A stretch of 64,000 nucleotides of DNA from the NCBI RefSeq assembly GCF_001517085.1, contig NZ_LRAC01000140.1:1-64000 (forward strand). The letters run 5' to 3'. This document shows, piece by piece, positions 40,801 through 50,120 of this stretch. Source of the stretch: Paenibacillus sp. DMB5. Lineage in GTDB: Bacteria > Bacillota > Bacilli > Paenibacillales > Paenibacillaceae. Position 1 is the stretch's first letter. Each line of letters begins with the position of its first letter. Both the position numbers and the translations under genes were made by a program. The notes beneath the pieces were generated by a model, which saw nothing but the letters and a program-made list of their open reading frames with translations, did no database searches and had not been told where the DNA came from.

Positions 40801-42234
40801 TTATTTGCTGCTTCCTTCAGATACATGACTTCCCCAAACCGCAGTTCCGTCTCCGGACAACGCGCTAAAGGTCATCACATTCCCGTTCACCGCTTCGTTC
40901 CATTCCCGTAAGAACACGCCTTTGTATTCTACGCCTTCTACTGTAATCTTAGCTGTATGCTCGCCTTCCAGGCTCCATGTACCGGTTACCGCCCCGGTTA
41001 TCTTGCCGTCCGCGGTCAGCTCAATCATCTCAGATTCGACTGTCTCTGCGCTGATATCCCTGCCGTGATTAATATATTTGTACTCTCCGGTAATGTCTTT
41101 TGCCTTGTAGCTGCCGATAGTCTCCCCGCCGTAACGGTGCGGTGCGACTACAGGCCAGCCGTCCTCATTCATGAACATCTGATGTACACGCACCTCATGT
41201 TCTTCACCGCGGTATGGGAAGCGTGTATGGAATATCAGGAAATACCGGCCGCTTTTCTCATCGTAATAAGCTGAATTATGTCCAGGAGATACATAACCCT
41301 CCCCCATGGCTTCCGGCTCGGATGCACTGTTCAGAAATTCGAAATTCCCCATCAGCTTGACGCCGTAAGGTGCATATACGGGATCATCGAACAGCTTGTC
41401 AGGGTTTCCGATTGCATCCAGCATCGCTTTGCCTTCAGAGTCCTCAAACGGGCCGTCCGGATTCTTCGAACGGGCAACACGGATATTATATCCCCCGTTC
41501 GCATCAAGCCCCCCATAAGAGAGGAACAGATAGTAGTAATCGGTCTCAGGACTGTACAGCATATAAGGGCCTTCAATCCGGGCATGATTGGCTCCCAGCA
41601 ATTTTTTGCCGTAGCCCTGGTCCGGGAGCGGGAAGCCACTGGCAGGATCAAGCTCCAGGATGAAAATACCGCCCGAGTACGAACCGTAGACCATCCACAA
41701 TTTTCCATCCTTATCAAAAAAGACATCCGGGTCAACAACATTCGGCTTCTGGGTAGCATCATAAACCTCACCGTCATCGCCGATCCCGGCCATACCGGAT
41801 TTCAGGATAATTCCCAGGTCCTTATATGGCCCTTCAATCTTATCCGAAACAGCGATCCCCATCGCCGACAGCGGTGAATCCCCGCGGCAGGCATCATAAT
41901 ACATGTAAAACTTGCCGTCAGCGAGCTGAATGACATCCGGCGCCCAGAGCGTGTCCGACTGTGCCCAGCTGAAGGTCTCGCTAAGCTCCTCAGTCACATT
42001 GGGAATGAGTACATTCCCGTCCTCAACCACGGAAGAGATCTGTTCCCAGGCCATCAGATCCTTGGATTTGGCTGATGCCAGGTGGGAGCCAAAGACATAA
42101 TAGGTCCCGTCTGCCTTGATAACGGAAGGGTCATGGACAGAGACATTTTCAAACTTGGGCACGCTGCCGCCGTTTCCGCCGCAGCCTGATAATACGGTTA
42201 ACATTAACAATGTGGTTACAGCACGTTTTTTCAT
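40801..42234 (-). CDS. GH43 endo-arabinanase-type lipoprotein (AbnB-like)
   Basis: A 477-residue exported lipoprotein with lipobox LSGC (residues 15-18). The five-bladed GH43 propeller shows its three acidic residues: Asp in VHDPSVI, Asp in VVDPDVFFD and Glu in RIEGPYML. The C-terminal about 100 residues (GEYKYINHGRDISAETVESE, GAVTGTWSLEGEHTAKITVE) form the beta-barrel domain found in B. subtilis AbnB and Abn2. It probably cleaves internal alpha-1,5 bonds of arabinan at the cell surface. It is monocistronic; no arabinose genes are nearby. The ribosome binding site AGGAGGTA precedes ATG. Confidence 0.9.
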   Translation of the reverse strand: MKKRAVTTLLMLTVLSGCGGNGGSVPKFENVSVHDPSVIKADGTYYVFGSHLASAKSKDLMAWEQISSVVEDGNVLIPNVTEELSETFSWAQSDTLWAPDVIQLADGKFYMYYDACRGDSPLSAMGIAVSDKIEGPYKDLGIILKSGMAGIGDDGEVYDATQKPNVVDPDVFFDKDGKLWMVYGSYSGGIFILELDPASGFPLPDQGYGKKLLGANHARIEGPYMLYSPETDYYYLFLSYGGLDANGGYNIRVARSKNPDGPFEDSEGKAMLDAIGNPDKLFDDPVYAPYGVKLMGNFEFLNSASEPEAMGEGYVSPGHNSAYYDEKSGRYFLIFHTRFPYRGEEHEVRVHQMFMNEDGWPVVAPHRYGGETIGSYKAKDITGEYKYINHGRDISAETVESEMIELTADGKITGAVTGTWSLEGEHTAKITVEGVEYKGVFLREWNEAVNGNVMTFSALSGDGTAVWGSHVSEGSSK

Positions 42235-42376
42235 GACTATACCTCCTATGTATACCCTTACATTTTGCTGCGGAAAGGTAAAATAGTCAATAGTTTTATT
42301 TAAATATATAAATACTATTTCATAATTATATAAAGTAAAGTCGATTCAGGGCTGTTTACCGGCAAAAAACTGGACA

Positions 42377-42412
42377 CAAAAAAGCGCCAAGCCGAAAGCG
42401 GCCTGACGCTAA
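42377..42412 (-). terminator. Terminator of oppD-like gene
   Basis: On the minus strand AGCGTCAGGCCG pairs imperfectly with CGGCTTGGCGCT and ends in TTTTTT. Confidence 0.7.
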
Positions 42413-42454
42413 TCTTACCAGTATGCAGCTCCAGCGCGTAATTAATACACCGTA

Positions 42455-43513
42455 CTATCCTTCAACCAGAACCGGCTGCGGATACGCATTAGGCAATACA
42501 CGTTGTCTCTTCTTCACAACCGCAGGAGGCTCGACAGCCGGAGCCATCGGATGCATCAGCCAGGACTTCACCAGATGGGAGTCCGAAACCTTGTACATCG
42601 GAGGTTCCTTCTCCATATCAATTGCCATAGCATAAGTGCTGCGCAGGGCAAAAGCATCGCCCTTAGGCGGCTTGATCAGATCCGGAGGCGTTCCCGGTAT
42701 AGCTGTCAGCATAGAACCCTTGCTGTCAAGGCTTGGCATGGAAGCAAGCAGACCCCAGGTATACGGATGTCTAGGATCATAGAAGATTTCTTCCGCTGTT
42801 CCCATTTCCACAATCTGTCCGGCATACATAACCGCAACGCGGTCAGCCATTCTGGCTACAACACCGAGGTCATGGGTAATGAAGATAATCGCAGTATCAA
42901 TCTTCTTCTGCAGATCCTTCATCAGATCCAGAATCTGGGCCTGAATCGTTACGTCAAGCGCTGTTGTCGGCTCATCGGCAATCAGCAGCTTAGGATTGGC
43001 CGCAAGTGCCATGGCGATTACAACACGCTGACGCATACCGCCGGAGAACTCATGAGGGTACTGCTGAAAACGGCGTTCCGGGGAAGGAATACCCACCAGG
43101 CCCAGCAGCTCGACAGCACGCTTGTAAGCAGCGTCCTTGCTGATCTTTTCGTGCTTGAACAATACCTCGGTAATCTGCTTTCCGACCTTCATCATCGGAT
43201 TCAGGGAAGTCATCGGGTCCTGGAAGATCATGCCGATTTCTTTACCGCGGATTTTTTGCATCTGCTTTTCGGTCTTGTGAATCAGGTCTTGCCCGTCGAA
43301 CAAAATCTGCCCGCGTTTGTATTGTCCCTGCGGCTGCGGTACAAGCTTCATAACCGCCTGGGAGGTTACACTCTTACCGGAACCGGATTCGCCGACAATC
43401 GCCAGTGTTTCACCTTTATTTACATGAAAGTTAACACCACGGATTGCTTGTACTTCTCCGCCGCGTGTCTTGAATGAAATTGCTAGGTCCTTTACCTCTA
43501 AAAGGCGCTCCAT
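42455..43513 (-). CDS. oppD: Oligopeptide ABC transporter ATP-binding protein, OppD type (orphan)
   Basis: A 352-residue ABC ATPase. Walker A is GESGSGKS, the signature is FSGGMRQRVVIAMAL, Walker B is KLLIADEPTTALD, and the H-loop is ITHDLG. The C-terminal oligopeptide-transporter extension is present (GTPPDLIKPPKGDAFALRST then EKEPPMYKVSDSHLVKSWL). The cysteines of DppD-type proteins are absent, as in OppD of Bacillus. No permease, OppF or binding protein is adjacent, and a terminator follows, so it is an isolated subunit that must work with components encoded elsewhere. It could replace or duplicate the main OppD. Confidence 0.92.
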   Translation of the reverse strand: MERLLEVKDLAISFKTRGGEVQAIRGVNFHVNKGETLAIVGESGSGKSVTSQAVMKLVPQPQGQYKRGQILFDGQDLIHKTEKQMQKIRGKEIGMIFQDPMTSLNPMMKVGKQITEVLFKHEKISKDAAYKRAVELLGLVGIPSPERRFQQYPHEFSGGMRQRVVIAMALAANPKLLIADEPTTALDVTIQAQILDLMKDLQKKIDTAIIFITHDLGVVARMADRVAVMYAGQIVEMGTAEEIFYDPRHPYTWGLLASMPSLDSKGSMLTAIPGTPPDLIKPPKGDAFALRSTYAMAIDMEKEPPMYKVSDSHLVKSWLMHPMAPAVEPPAVVKKRQRVLPNAYPQPVLVEG

Positions 43514-43827
43514 CCTGTCACCCTCTCTGCTCTTTTCAAAAGTACGAAATAGTTCTCATTAATAGAATAGGCAATAAGTAATATTTTATCTAGCATTGTG
43601 CCTCTTAGTCAAGTGCTTTTCAGAAAATGAATCATACAATACATGTCAGCTTTGCACCACTGATAGTAAATACTCTGTCCCAAACGGGTAAAAACATGCA
43701 GCAAAAGCTTTTTGCGGGTCACTGTTGTACAAGCCGACTCTTCAAACCGTATACGCACTATTATACTGCTATCAGTTGTGTCATACTAAGAATTATTTCA
43801 CATTCCCCCGAAAGGAATGATTCCAAG
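43514..43827. other. Intergenic region upstream of fabV
   Basis: An AT-rich stretch between divergent oppD and fabV. The fabV frame is open leftward to 43627, but that extension shows no protein-like conservation and no ribosome binding site. TTCAAA (43742) and TATACT (43763), with a 15-base gap, may be the fabV promoter; this is weak. Confidence 0.35.
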
Positions 43828-45018
43828 GTGATCATCAAGCCAAGAACACGGGGCTTTATATGTACAACCGCCCATCCCGCAGGCTGTGCACGGCAGGTTC
43901 AGAAGCAGATCGGGTATATTCGTTCCCGTCCAGCAATTAAGGGTCCGCGCAACGTCCTGGTGATTGGAGCTTCAACCGGTTACGGGCTCGCGTCTAGAAT
44001 TGCCGCCGCCTTTGGTGCGGGAGCTGCAACTGTCGGCGTCTACCGCCCAAGTACAGCCACAGGGACACGAACCGCATCTGCAGGCTGGTATAACTCGGCA
44101 GCCTTTGAGCAGGCGGCTCTTGAGGCAGACCTGCGCTCCTACAGCGTATGCGGAGATGCCTTCACCCGGGAGACCAAGGAGCGTACCGCTGACCTGATCA
44201 GGCGTGAGCTCGGCCAGGTGGATCTGGTTATTTACAGCGTTGCTACGGGCCGCAGGACAGATCCTGTAACCGGACAGGTTTATAATTCCTTGCTCAAGCC
44301 CATCGGCGAGCCCTATACCAATAAAACGGTCAATTTCCACAACGGGGAAGTATCACAGGTTACCGTAGACCCGGCCTCTGAACGAGAAATTGAGGATACT
44401 GTTCATGTCATGGGCGGTGAAGACTGGCAGCTGTGGATCGACAGCCTGAGAGCAGCCGGGGTCCTGGCTAACAATGCCGTAACGCTGGCATTCTCCTATA
44501 TCGGTCCAGAGCTTACACAGGAGATCTACCGCAAGGGCACCATAGGCCGGGCTAAAGACCACCTGGAGGCGACCGCCCGGCAGCTGGACAGCCAGCTTGC
44601 CCCCGGCGGCGGACGGGCTTATGTGGCAGTCAGCAAAGGCCTGGTTACGCAGTCCAGCTCAGCCTTGCCCGTAGTCCCGCTCTACATCTCACTCCTGTAC
44701 AAGATCATGAAGGAACAGGGCACACACGAAGGCTGCATCGAGCAGGCCTACCGGCTGTTCAATGAACGCTTGTATGCTGACGGAGGCATTCCAGTTGATG
44801 AAGCGGGGCGTATCCGGATCGACGACTGGGAGCTGGAGCCTTCCGTACAGGCGGAAGTTGACCGGCTCTGGCCGCACCTGACTACGGAGACCATGGATGA
44901 GCTGTCCGATCTGCGCGGCTACCGTGAGGAGTTCTTCCAGCTGTTCGGCTTTGAGACAGCCGGAATTGACTATGAGGCAGATTCAGACCCTGTTGTCATT
45001 GTTCCGAACCAGTTTTAA
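43828..45018 (+). CDS. fabV: Trans-2-enoyl-ACP/CoA reductase FabV
   Basis: An NADH-dependent enoyl reductase of the FabV/TER family that completes fatty-acid elongation; family members are often triclosan-tolerant. The start is GTG 43828, giving the family N-terminus MIIKPRTRGFICTTAHPAGC, with ribosome binding site AAAGGAATG. The coenzyme loop is VLVIGASTGYGLASRI. The catalytic Y-x8-K is YRKGTIGRAK. At 396 residues the length is normal for FabV. It is monocistronic and far from a fab operon, so it is probably an additional enoyl reductase beside FabI. TER-type preference for crotonyl-CoA cannot be excluded from sequence. Confidence 0.93.
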   Translation: MIIKPRTRGFICTTAHPAGCARQVQKQIGYIRSRPAIKGPRNVLVIGASTGYGLASRIAAAFGAGAATVGVYRPSTATGTRTASAGWYNSAAFEQAALEADLRSYSVCGDAFTRETKERTADLIRRELGQVDLVIYSVATGRRTDPVTGQVYNSLLKPIGEPYTNKTVNFHNGEVSQVTVDPASEREIEDTVHVMGGEDWQLWIDSLRAAGVLANNAVTLAFSYIGPELTQEIYRKGTIGRAKDHLEATARQLDSQLAPGGGRAYVAVSKGLVTQSSSALPVVPLYISLLYKIMKEQGTHEGCIEQAYRLFNERLYADGGIPVDEAGRIRIDDWELEPSVQAEVDRLWPHLTTETMDELSDLRGYREEFFQLFGFETAGIDYEADSDPVVIVPNQF

Positions 45019-45048
45019 GCTGTCAGTCTGGTAGATCTGGTTATCCAC

Positions 45049-45090
45049 ACAAGAAGGCCGGGTTCCGCGGATGCGGACCGGCCTTCTTGC
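45049..45090. terminator. Bidirectional hairpin after fabV
   Basis: CAAGAAGGCCGG (45050-45061) and CCGGCCTTCTTG (45078-45089) pair perfectly, with an inner TCCGC/GCGGA stem. It separates fabV from the convergent APH-like gene. Confidence 0.75.
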
Positions 45091-45092
45091 GC

Positions 45093-46076
45093 TTACGTTA
45101 TCGGACCACTGCCCAATGTGCTAAAGGATTTCCAGCTCTCTGCAAGATTATCCGTAGCCCAGCGGATATGATTCTCGTCTTTGTACTGGCGTGAGTCACA
45201 TTCAATCCTCAGAATCAGATCCAGATAGAAATCATAAAGCTTGATGCGCAGACACTCTCCCGGACTGCCGAAGGTCTGCCCGTAACCCTCATAGAAAGGG
45301 ACTGAATGCTCAAAATGCCGGAAATAATATTCCATCAGCACATCGCCCCACAGGGCACGCTCCCAGTCAATGATAGAGACAATTTTCCCGTCCTGTACAA
45401 ACAGATTGCCGTTCCACAGATCCCAATGGATCAGCCGCGGCTCCGTCACCTCATCCAGAGCTGGCAGATAATGCTCCAGCACCTTCCAGATCACTTCATC
45501 CCCTGCCGGTAAAATGACCCCCAGCTCCCTGGCGTCCTCCAGCAGTGTGCTAAGCATTCTGGTGAATGACTCCCGCCATGTCAGTGTATCTTCCTCTGTA
45601 TCCTGTGTGAACAGCCCGAACCTTGCTCCGGTAATCCCGTTAATCAGGCGCTGATACCGGCCCAATTCCCGCTCGATCTCAGCCTGTTCGGCAGGTGAAT
45701 AGTTATCTTTTACCTCACTGTACGGCTGGCCATACACCTTTTCCATAAAAAAATAAGGGCAAGGCAGAACTCTGCGGCTGTCATCAAAGCTGTACACCGC
45801 GGGAACCGGAATCTGTCCGTCTGCTGCAACAAGGCGGAGCGCTTCCACCTCAGCGGCCATAATATTGTTTTCATATCTGAGTGTTCTGGTTTCTTGAGAT
45901 GGGGCAACCTTCAGAATTACCTGTTTCCCGTCATCAAGCCCCAGATCATAAGCCGTATTAAAAAATCCGCCGGTCAGCTCTGTACATGAGAGAACAGTAC
46001 AATCTTCACCAAAAGCGGCTTGCACCGCCGCCCTCAGCTGGCTGTCATTCAGCTTAACCTTAGTAAAGCTCTCCAC
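45093..46076 (-). CDS. APH-fold phosphotransferase
   Basis: A 327-residue protein of the aminoglycoside-phosphotransferase/choline-kinase fold. The catalytic loop is LIHWDLWNGNLFV (HxDxxxxN), and the metal-binding segment is SIIDWERALWG. The N-lobe GGFFNTAYDLGL then QVILKVAP is the nucleotide-binding part. It starts seven bases after the TIM-barrel gene, so it is probably the last gene of the sugar-modification operon. A small-molecule or sugar kinase serving that pathway is more plausible than drug resistance, but the substrate is not readable. Confidence 0.85.
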   Translation of the reverse strand: MESFTKVKLNDSQLRAAVQAAFGEDCTVLSCTELTGGFFNTAYDLGLDDGKQVILKVAPSQETRTLRYENNIMAAEVEALRLVAADGQIPVPAVYSFDDSRRVLPCPYFFMEKVYGQPYSEVKDNYSPAEQAEIERELGRYQRLINGITGARFGLFTQDTEEDTLTWRESFTRMLSTLLEDARELGVILPAGDEVIWKVLEHYLPALDEVTEPRLIHWDLWNGNLFVQDGKIVSIIDWERALWGDVLMEYYFRHFEHSVPFYEGYGQTFGSPGECLRIKLYDFYLDLILRIECDSRQYKDENHIRWATDNLAESWKSFSTLGSGPIT

Positions 46077-46082
46077 CGGCGT

Positions 46083-47051
46083 TTATACCCACCACATCTC
46101 GCCAAGCGGCTCCTCAATCAGCACCTGGCGGAGATTATCGACAGCCTTGGAGAAGCCTTCTTCAACCGACATCAGGCCGTCTTCATGCTCAATGCTGACT
46201 ACGTAATCATAGCCGACCAGTCGCAGCGCGCTGATGATATCCGCCCAGGTCTTCACATCATGCCCGTAGCCCACGGAGCGGAACTGCCAGGCGCGGTCAA
46301 GCATATTGGTGTACGGCTGCATGTCGGTAAGACCATGCTTGTTGACGTTCACCGGATCAATAACTGTATCCTTGGCATGGAAGTGATGAATCGCTCCCGC
46401 CCTGCCGAGAATGTGAATCGCCTGCACCGGATCAATCCCCTGCCACCACATGTGGCTCGGATCAAGATTGGCACCGATGGCATCCCCGGCAGCTTCACGC
46501 AGACGCAGCAGGGTAGCAGGAGTGTGAACGGAGAAACCTCCATGCAGCTCCAGACCGATCTTCACGCCATGCTCCGTAGCGAAATCCGCCATTTCCTTCC
46601 AATACGGAATGACCTTGTGCTCCCATTGCCAGGCCAGAATCTCCTGGTAATCGTTCGGCCACGGAGCCACCGGCCAGTTCGGATACTTCGCGCCTTCATG
46701 ATCTCCCGGACAGCCGGAGAAGGTGTTAACCACCTGAACCCCCAGCTTCTGGGCCAGCTTGACGGAATTGACGAAGGCCTCATGGTCCTTCTGCGCCAGC
46801 TCCTTCTGCGGATGGAGCGGATTGCCGTGGCAGCTGAGCGCACTAATGATCAGCCCGCGCGATTCGATTTGCTGCTTGAACTCCTGCAGCGCCGCTTCAT
46901 CCTCCAGCAGCAGCTTTGCATCGCAGTGACTGTTCCCCGGATAGCCCCCGGTGCCGATCTCTACCGCCTTAAGCCCTTTGGAAACGACATAATCCAGTGC
47001 ATCCTCCAGCTTGCGTCCGCCGAAAAGCACCATAAATACTCCAAGTTTCAT
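46083..47051 (-). CDS. Sugar phosphate isomerase/epimerase family TIM-barrel protein
   Basis: A 322-residue xylose-isomerase-like (AP endonuclease 2 fold) protein. Metal-site segments are IGLELHGGFSVH, GANLDPSHMWWQG, AIHHFHAKD and SIEHEDG. The N-terminus MKLGVFMVLFGG and the start at 47051 are preferred over the longer reading. It is paired with the Gfo/Idh/MocA dehydrogenase gene 38 bases upstream. Such pairs commonly act on keto-sugars or inositols (oxidation followed by isomerisation, hydration or cleavage). No reaction can be assigned from sequence alone. Confidence 0.88.
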   Translation of the reverse strand: MKLGVFMVLFGGRKLEDALDYVVSKGLKAVEIGTGGYPGNSHCDAKLLLEDEAALQEFKQQIESRGLIISALSCHGNPLHPQKELAQKDHEAFVNSVKLAQKLGVQVVNTFSGCPGDHEGAKYPNWPVAPWPNDYQEILAWQWEHKVIPYWKEMADFATEHGVKIGLELHGGFSVHTPATLLRLREAAGDAIGANLDPSHMWWQGIDPVQAIHILGRAGAIHHFHAKDTVIDPVNVNKHGLTDMQPYTNMLDRAWQFRSVGYGHDVKTWADIISALRLVGYDYVVSIEHEDGLMSVEEGFSKAVDNLRQVLIEEPLGEMWWV

Positions 47052-47089
47052 TGACCTGCCGCCTTTCATCCATTGTATAGTGTCAGCTG

Positions 47090-48160
47090 TTAAACCCAGT
47101 AAGTATCAAAATCCTTAACAAGCTCATTTTTCTCCGCCGCTGCAAAAATCGCTTCAATCAGATTCTGCACACGCAGCACTTCCGAATTTTTGACGATAGG
47201 CTCAGCAGTTCCCTCGATTACCGCTACAAAATTGCTGTAGAACCCGTCCGGCAGCTCGGCAGCCTGCGGCAGTCCGGCGGTGATCGTAGAGCCTTCCGAC
47301 GGTGGAGCCATCGTCTTGGTAAGGCCTACTCCGGCACGGATCGGCGTCGGCTCGCGGTGCTCGGATTCATTGTTACGGGTCACGATTCTGCCGCTGAGCG
47401 ACCAGTCTTCAATGACTGCCGATCCTTCCAGCCCCTTCACATACCAGCGGGGCAGCGTAATGAAGTTCGTTGTGCCTACTTCAACTATTGCCTTAATGCC
47501 GTTCTCAAACTGCAGCACTGCCTCAAAGCCGTCGTCCACATCATTGCCTAGGATAAAGCTCAGGGTGCTGGAGACACTGGTAACTCTGCTGTCAATCATG
47601 AACAGCAGCTGGTCCAGCAGATGCACGCCCCAGTCCAGCAGCATGCCGCCGCCCTGTGCCTTGACATGCCTCCAGTCGCCCGGAATGCCGTTCGCTCCGT
47701 GTACACGGGACTCAATCTGGAACAGGGTTCCGATCGTCTCCGTCTCGTACATTTGCTTGATGATCCGGAAATCCTCATCCCAGCGTCTGTTCTGGTGCAC
47801 CATCAGCACCCGGCCGGCCTCATCGGCAGCAGCAATCATCTCCTTCAGCTCTGAAGAAGACATTGCCACAGGCTTCTCGCAGACAACATGCTTGCCTGCC
47901 TGCAGCGCCCGGACGGCAATCTCTTTATGCACATCATTAGGGGTAGCAATCAGCACTACCTCAACTGCCGGGTCTGTCAACACCTCCTCATAGCTTTCAT
48001 AGACTTTGTATCCAGCCTCGACAGATGCCTTGCGGCGCGCTTCCAGCAGGTCAAACGTGCCTGCCACTTCAAGATTTGGGTTCTCGCTGATCAACTGGCC
48101 ATGATAGCTTCCCATGCCGCCGTATCCGACGATAACTACAGTATGTTTATTAGAACTCAT
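47090..48160 (-). CDS. Gfo/Idh/MocA-family oxidoreductase (first of two)
   Basis: A 356-residue NAD(P)-dependent sugar or inositol dehydrogenase. The Rossmann motif is VVIVGYGGMGSYHGQ. The conserved CEKPVAM carries the catalytic-site Lys, and GGGMLLDWGVHLLDQLL carries the Asp and His of the active site. It is about 26% shorter in linker but similar in plan to the second copy at 48251-49351, so the two are paralogues rather than tandem duplicates. An intercistronic hairpin separates them. The substrate is unknown. Confidence 0.9.
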   Translation of the reverse strand: MSSNKHTVVIVGYGGMGSYHGQLISENPNLEVAGTFDLLEARRKASVEAGYKVYESYEEVLTDPAVEVVLIATPNDVHKEIAVRALQAGKHVVCEKPVAMSSSELKEMIAAADEAGRVLMVHQNRRWDEDFRIIKQMYETETIGTLFQIESRVHGANGIPGDWRHVKAQGGGMLLDWGVHLLDQLLFMIDSRVTSVSSTLSFILGNDVDDGFEAVLQFENGIKAIVEVGTTNFITLPRWYVKGLEGSAVIEDWSLSGRIVTRNNESEHREPTPIRAGVGLTKTMAPPSEGSTITAGLPQAAELPDGFYSNFVAVIEGTAEPIVKNSEVLRVQNLIEAIFAAAEKNELVKDFDTYWV

Positions 48161-48198
48161 GAATTTCCCACTCCTGTTTGTCTAATGTTTCCTTATCA

Positions 48199-48245
48199 CA
48201 GCCGAAAACCCTGCACATTTCTTCCAGGGTTTCCGGCTGCTTTTA
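48199..48245. other. Intercistronic hairpin
   Basis: CAGCCGAAAACCCTG (48199-48213) pairs with CAGGGTTTCCGGCTG (48225-48239) with one mismatch. The T run follows on the plus strand, against the direction of the operon, so it is more likely an mRNA processing or stability element than a terminator for these genes. Confidence 0.6.
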
Positions 48246-48250
48246 TTCTA

Positions 48251-49351
48251 TTAGTTGTCCGAGCTGCCGTCAAAATATACGGCGCGGCCGGTACGCGCGG
48301 ATTCGTACACCGCTTCGAGGATCTGAGTAACAACAAGAGCCTGCTCCGGCTTGACTACCGGGTCCTTGTCTTCTCTTACCGCTTCCAGCCACAGGCGGGC
48401 TTCACGGTCAGCTTCGGATTCTGCGGAACCGCTATAGAAGGCTACACCCCCGGAGGAGAGATCCACCTTTGTTTCGAAGAGGCGTCCGGCCCGTTCACCG
48501 TTGATGCGCAGGCCGTCCTTCATGTCGGCTCCGCCTTCAGTACCGGCCAGCAATGTCTTAGCTTCCCCGAACTCGGAGACATTAAGCGCCCAGCTGGATT
48601 CCAGCGAGATGGTTGCGCCATTTTCCATAGTAATGAAACCAAAAGCAGAATCCTCAACCTTGAACTGTTCCGGGTCCCACGGTCCGAAGGCATTAGCAGC
48701 ATTTTTGCGCTGGCCCAGCTTGTGGAAGGTCGAACCTACCACCATACGCGGCTTGTAGTTGTCCATCAGCCACAGCGTCAGGTCGAGGGCATGCGTACCG
48801 ATATCGATCAGCGGGCCTCCGCCCTGCTTCTCTTCATCGAGGAATACGCCCCAGGTAGGAACTGCACGGCGGCGCAGAGCAATTGCCTTACCATAATAGA
48901 TGTCGCCGAGCTCTCCGGCTTCACACATTCCCTTGAGGTATTCACTGTCTGCACGGAAGCGGTTCTGGTAGGCGATCGAAAGCTTTTTGCCGGTCCGGCG
49001 TGCAGCCTCCAGCATTTCCTTCGCCTGGGCTGCAGTCTTCGCCATCGGCTTCTCACACATAACATGGTTGCCGGCTTCGAGCGCCGCTACAGTGATTTCG
49101 GAATGGCTGTCGTTCGGTGTACATACATGCACGATGTCAAATCCGCCGGCTGCCAGCATCTCGCGGAAGTCGGTATATACTGCAGCGCCTTCAGCACCGT
49201 ATTTATCAGCAGCTTCCTGTGCGCGTTCTTCAATAATATCGCAGAAGGCTACCATTTCGGCATCCGCCTGACGGGACAAGCTTGGCATATGTTTACCGTT
49301 CGCGATACCTCCGCAGCCGATAATAGCAATTTTGTGTTTGATGTTAGACAT
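48251..49351 (-). CDS. Gfo/Idh/MocA-family oxidoreductase (second)
   Basis: A 366-residue dehydrogenase. The nucleotide site is IAIIGCGGIANGKHMP, the catalytic Lys is in MCEKPMAKT, and the active-site Asp/His are in GGGPLIDIGTHALDLTLWLM. Its start overlaps the end of the preceding TIM-barrel gene by eight bases, so the two are translationally coupled and should act in one pathway. Sugar or keto-glycoside chemistry is likely by family. The ribosome binding site GGGGGAAAAGTTC precedes ATG. Confidence 0.9.
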   Translation of the reverse strand: MSNIKHKIAIIGCGGIANGKHMPSLSRQADAEMVAFCDIIEERAQEAADKYGAEGAAVYTDFREMLAAGGFDIVHVCTPNDSHSEITVAALEAGNHVMCEKPMAKTAAQAKEMLEAARRTGKKLSIAYQNRFRADSEYLKGMCEAGELGDIYYGKAIALRRRAVPTWGVFLDEEKQGGGPLIDIGTHALDLTLWLMDNYKPRMVVGSTFHKLGQRKNAANAFGPWDPEQFKVEDSAFGFITMENGATISLESSWALNVSEFGEAKTLLAGTEGGADMKDGLRINGERAGRLFETKVDLSSGGVAFYSGSAESEADREARLWLEAVREDKDPVVKPEQALVVTQILEAVYESARTGRAVYFDGSSDN

Positions 49352-50111
49352 GAACTTTTCCCCCTTGATTAGCGTAAGCTTTTACCCAGTTTAAACTGTC
49401 CTCTACACTTGCCAGCGGTGAACGGCTGCAGAAGTCCTGCTCAACAACAGCCCACTCTACGCCGGCTTCAGCTGCAGCTTCCAGTATAGCGGGAAGATTC
49501 ACTTCTCCTTCGCCCAGAACAACCGTTTCCGGCGATCCGTCTTCGCGCTTCTTTACATCCTTAAGATGGATGATCGGCAGACGGCCTGCATACTTCTGAA
49601 TGTAAGCTACCGGATCAAACCCGGCGAAGTGTACCCAGCAGGTATCCATTTCCACCTGGAGCAGGTCCGCCGGCACTTCTTCGAAGATTCCGTCAAAAGC
49701 GGTGCTCTCTCCATAGGACTCCGTGAATTCAAAATCATGATTGTGGTAGGACAATACTGCCCCCTGCTCACGGCATTTTTCACCGATAATCCGCAGGTTA
49801 GCCGCTACTTCTGCCCAGTTGCGCTGCTCTTCCGACAGATAAGGAATGATCAGATTCCGGTTTCCGATGGCCAGATTAAAACGGATCTCTTCTGCAGTAT
49901 CATTGAGCATGGCATCATAAGGACGGTGTGCTCCAATCGCAACAAGTCCGGTCTCCTCGAGCAACGCCTGTACTTCCTCTGCACTCCGGCCGAAATAATG
50001 GAAAAACTCCACACCCGCATACCCCAGCTCCGCAACCTTGCGTAGCGTCCCTTCAAAATCCTGCTCCAGTTCTTCTCTAAGCGTATACAGCTGAAGACCC
50101 AGTTTTAACAT
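49344..50111 (-). CDS. Sugar phosphate isomerase/epimerase family protein (IolE/IolI-like fold)
   Basis: A 255-residue TIM-barrel protein and the first gene of the operon. Metal-ligand segments are LSYHNHDFEF, EMDTCWVHFAG, IIHLKDVKKRED and VVEQDF, which supply Glu, Asp, His and Glu. MLKLGLQLYTLREEL is the typical N-terminus. ATG 50111 has ribosome binding site TAGGAG; the extension to 50120 does not. It differs from the partner at 46083-47051 in length and motifs, so two distinct isomerase-type steps are encoded. Regulation by the divergent AraC protein is likely. Confidence 0.88.
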   Translation of the reverse strand: MLKLGLQLYTLREELEQDFEGTLRKVAELGYAGVEFFHYFGRSAEEVQALLEETGLVAIGAHRPYDAMLNDTAEEIRFNLAIGNRNLIIPYLSEEQRNWAEVAANLRIIGEKCREQGAVLSYHNHDFEFTESYGESTAFDGIFEEVPADLLQVEMDTCWVHFAGFDPVAYIQKYAGRLPIIHLKDVKKREDGSPETVVLGEGEVNLPAILEAAAEAGVEWAVVEQDFCSRSPLASVEDSLNWVKAYANQGGKVHV

Positions 50112-50120
50112 TGCTACCAC

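Noticed and set aside
43627..43827. N-terminal extension of FabV
   Set aside because: FabV begins at MIIKPRTRGF, and the upstream part has no homology-like pattern.
45093..46076. Aminoglycoside-resistance gene
   Set aside because: Only the APH fold is shared; the position at the end of a sugar operon argues against a resistance role.
47888..49372. Open frame of 494 codons on the plus strand
   Set aside because: It lies antisense to two well-supported Gfo/Idh/MocA genes, has no recognisable motif and no ribosome binding site.
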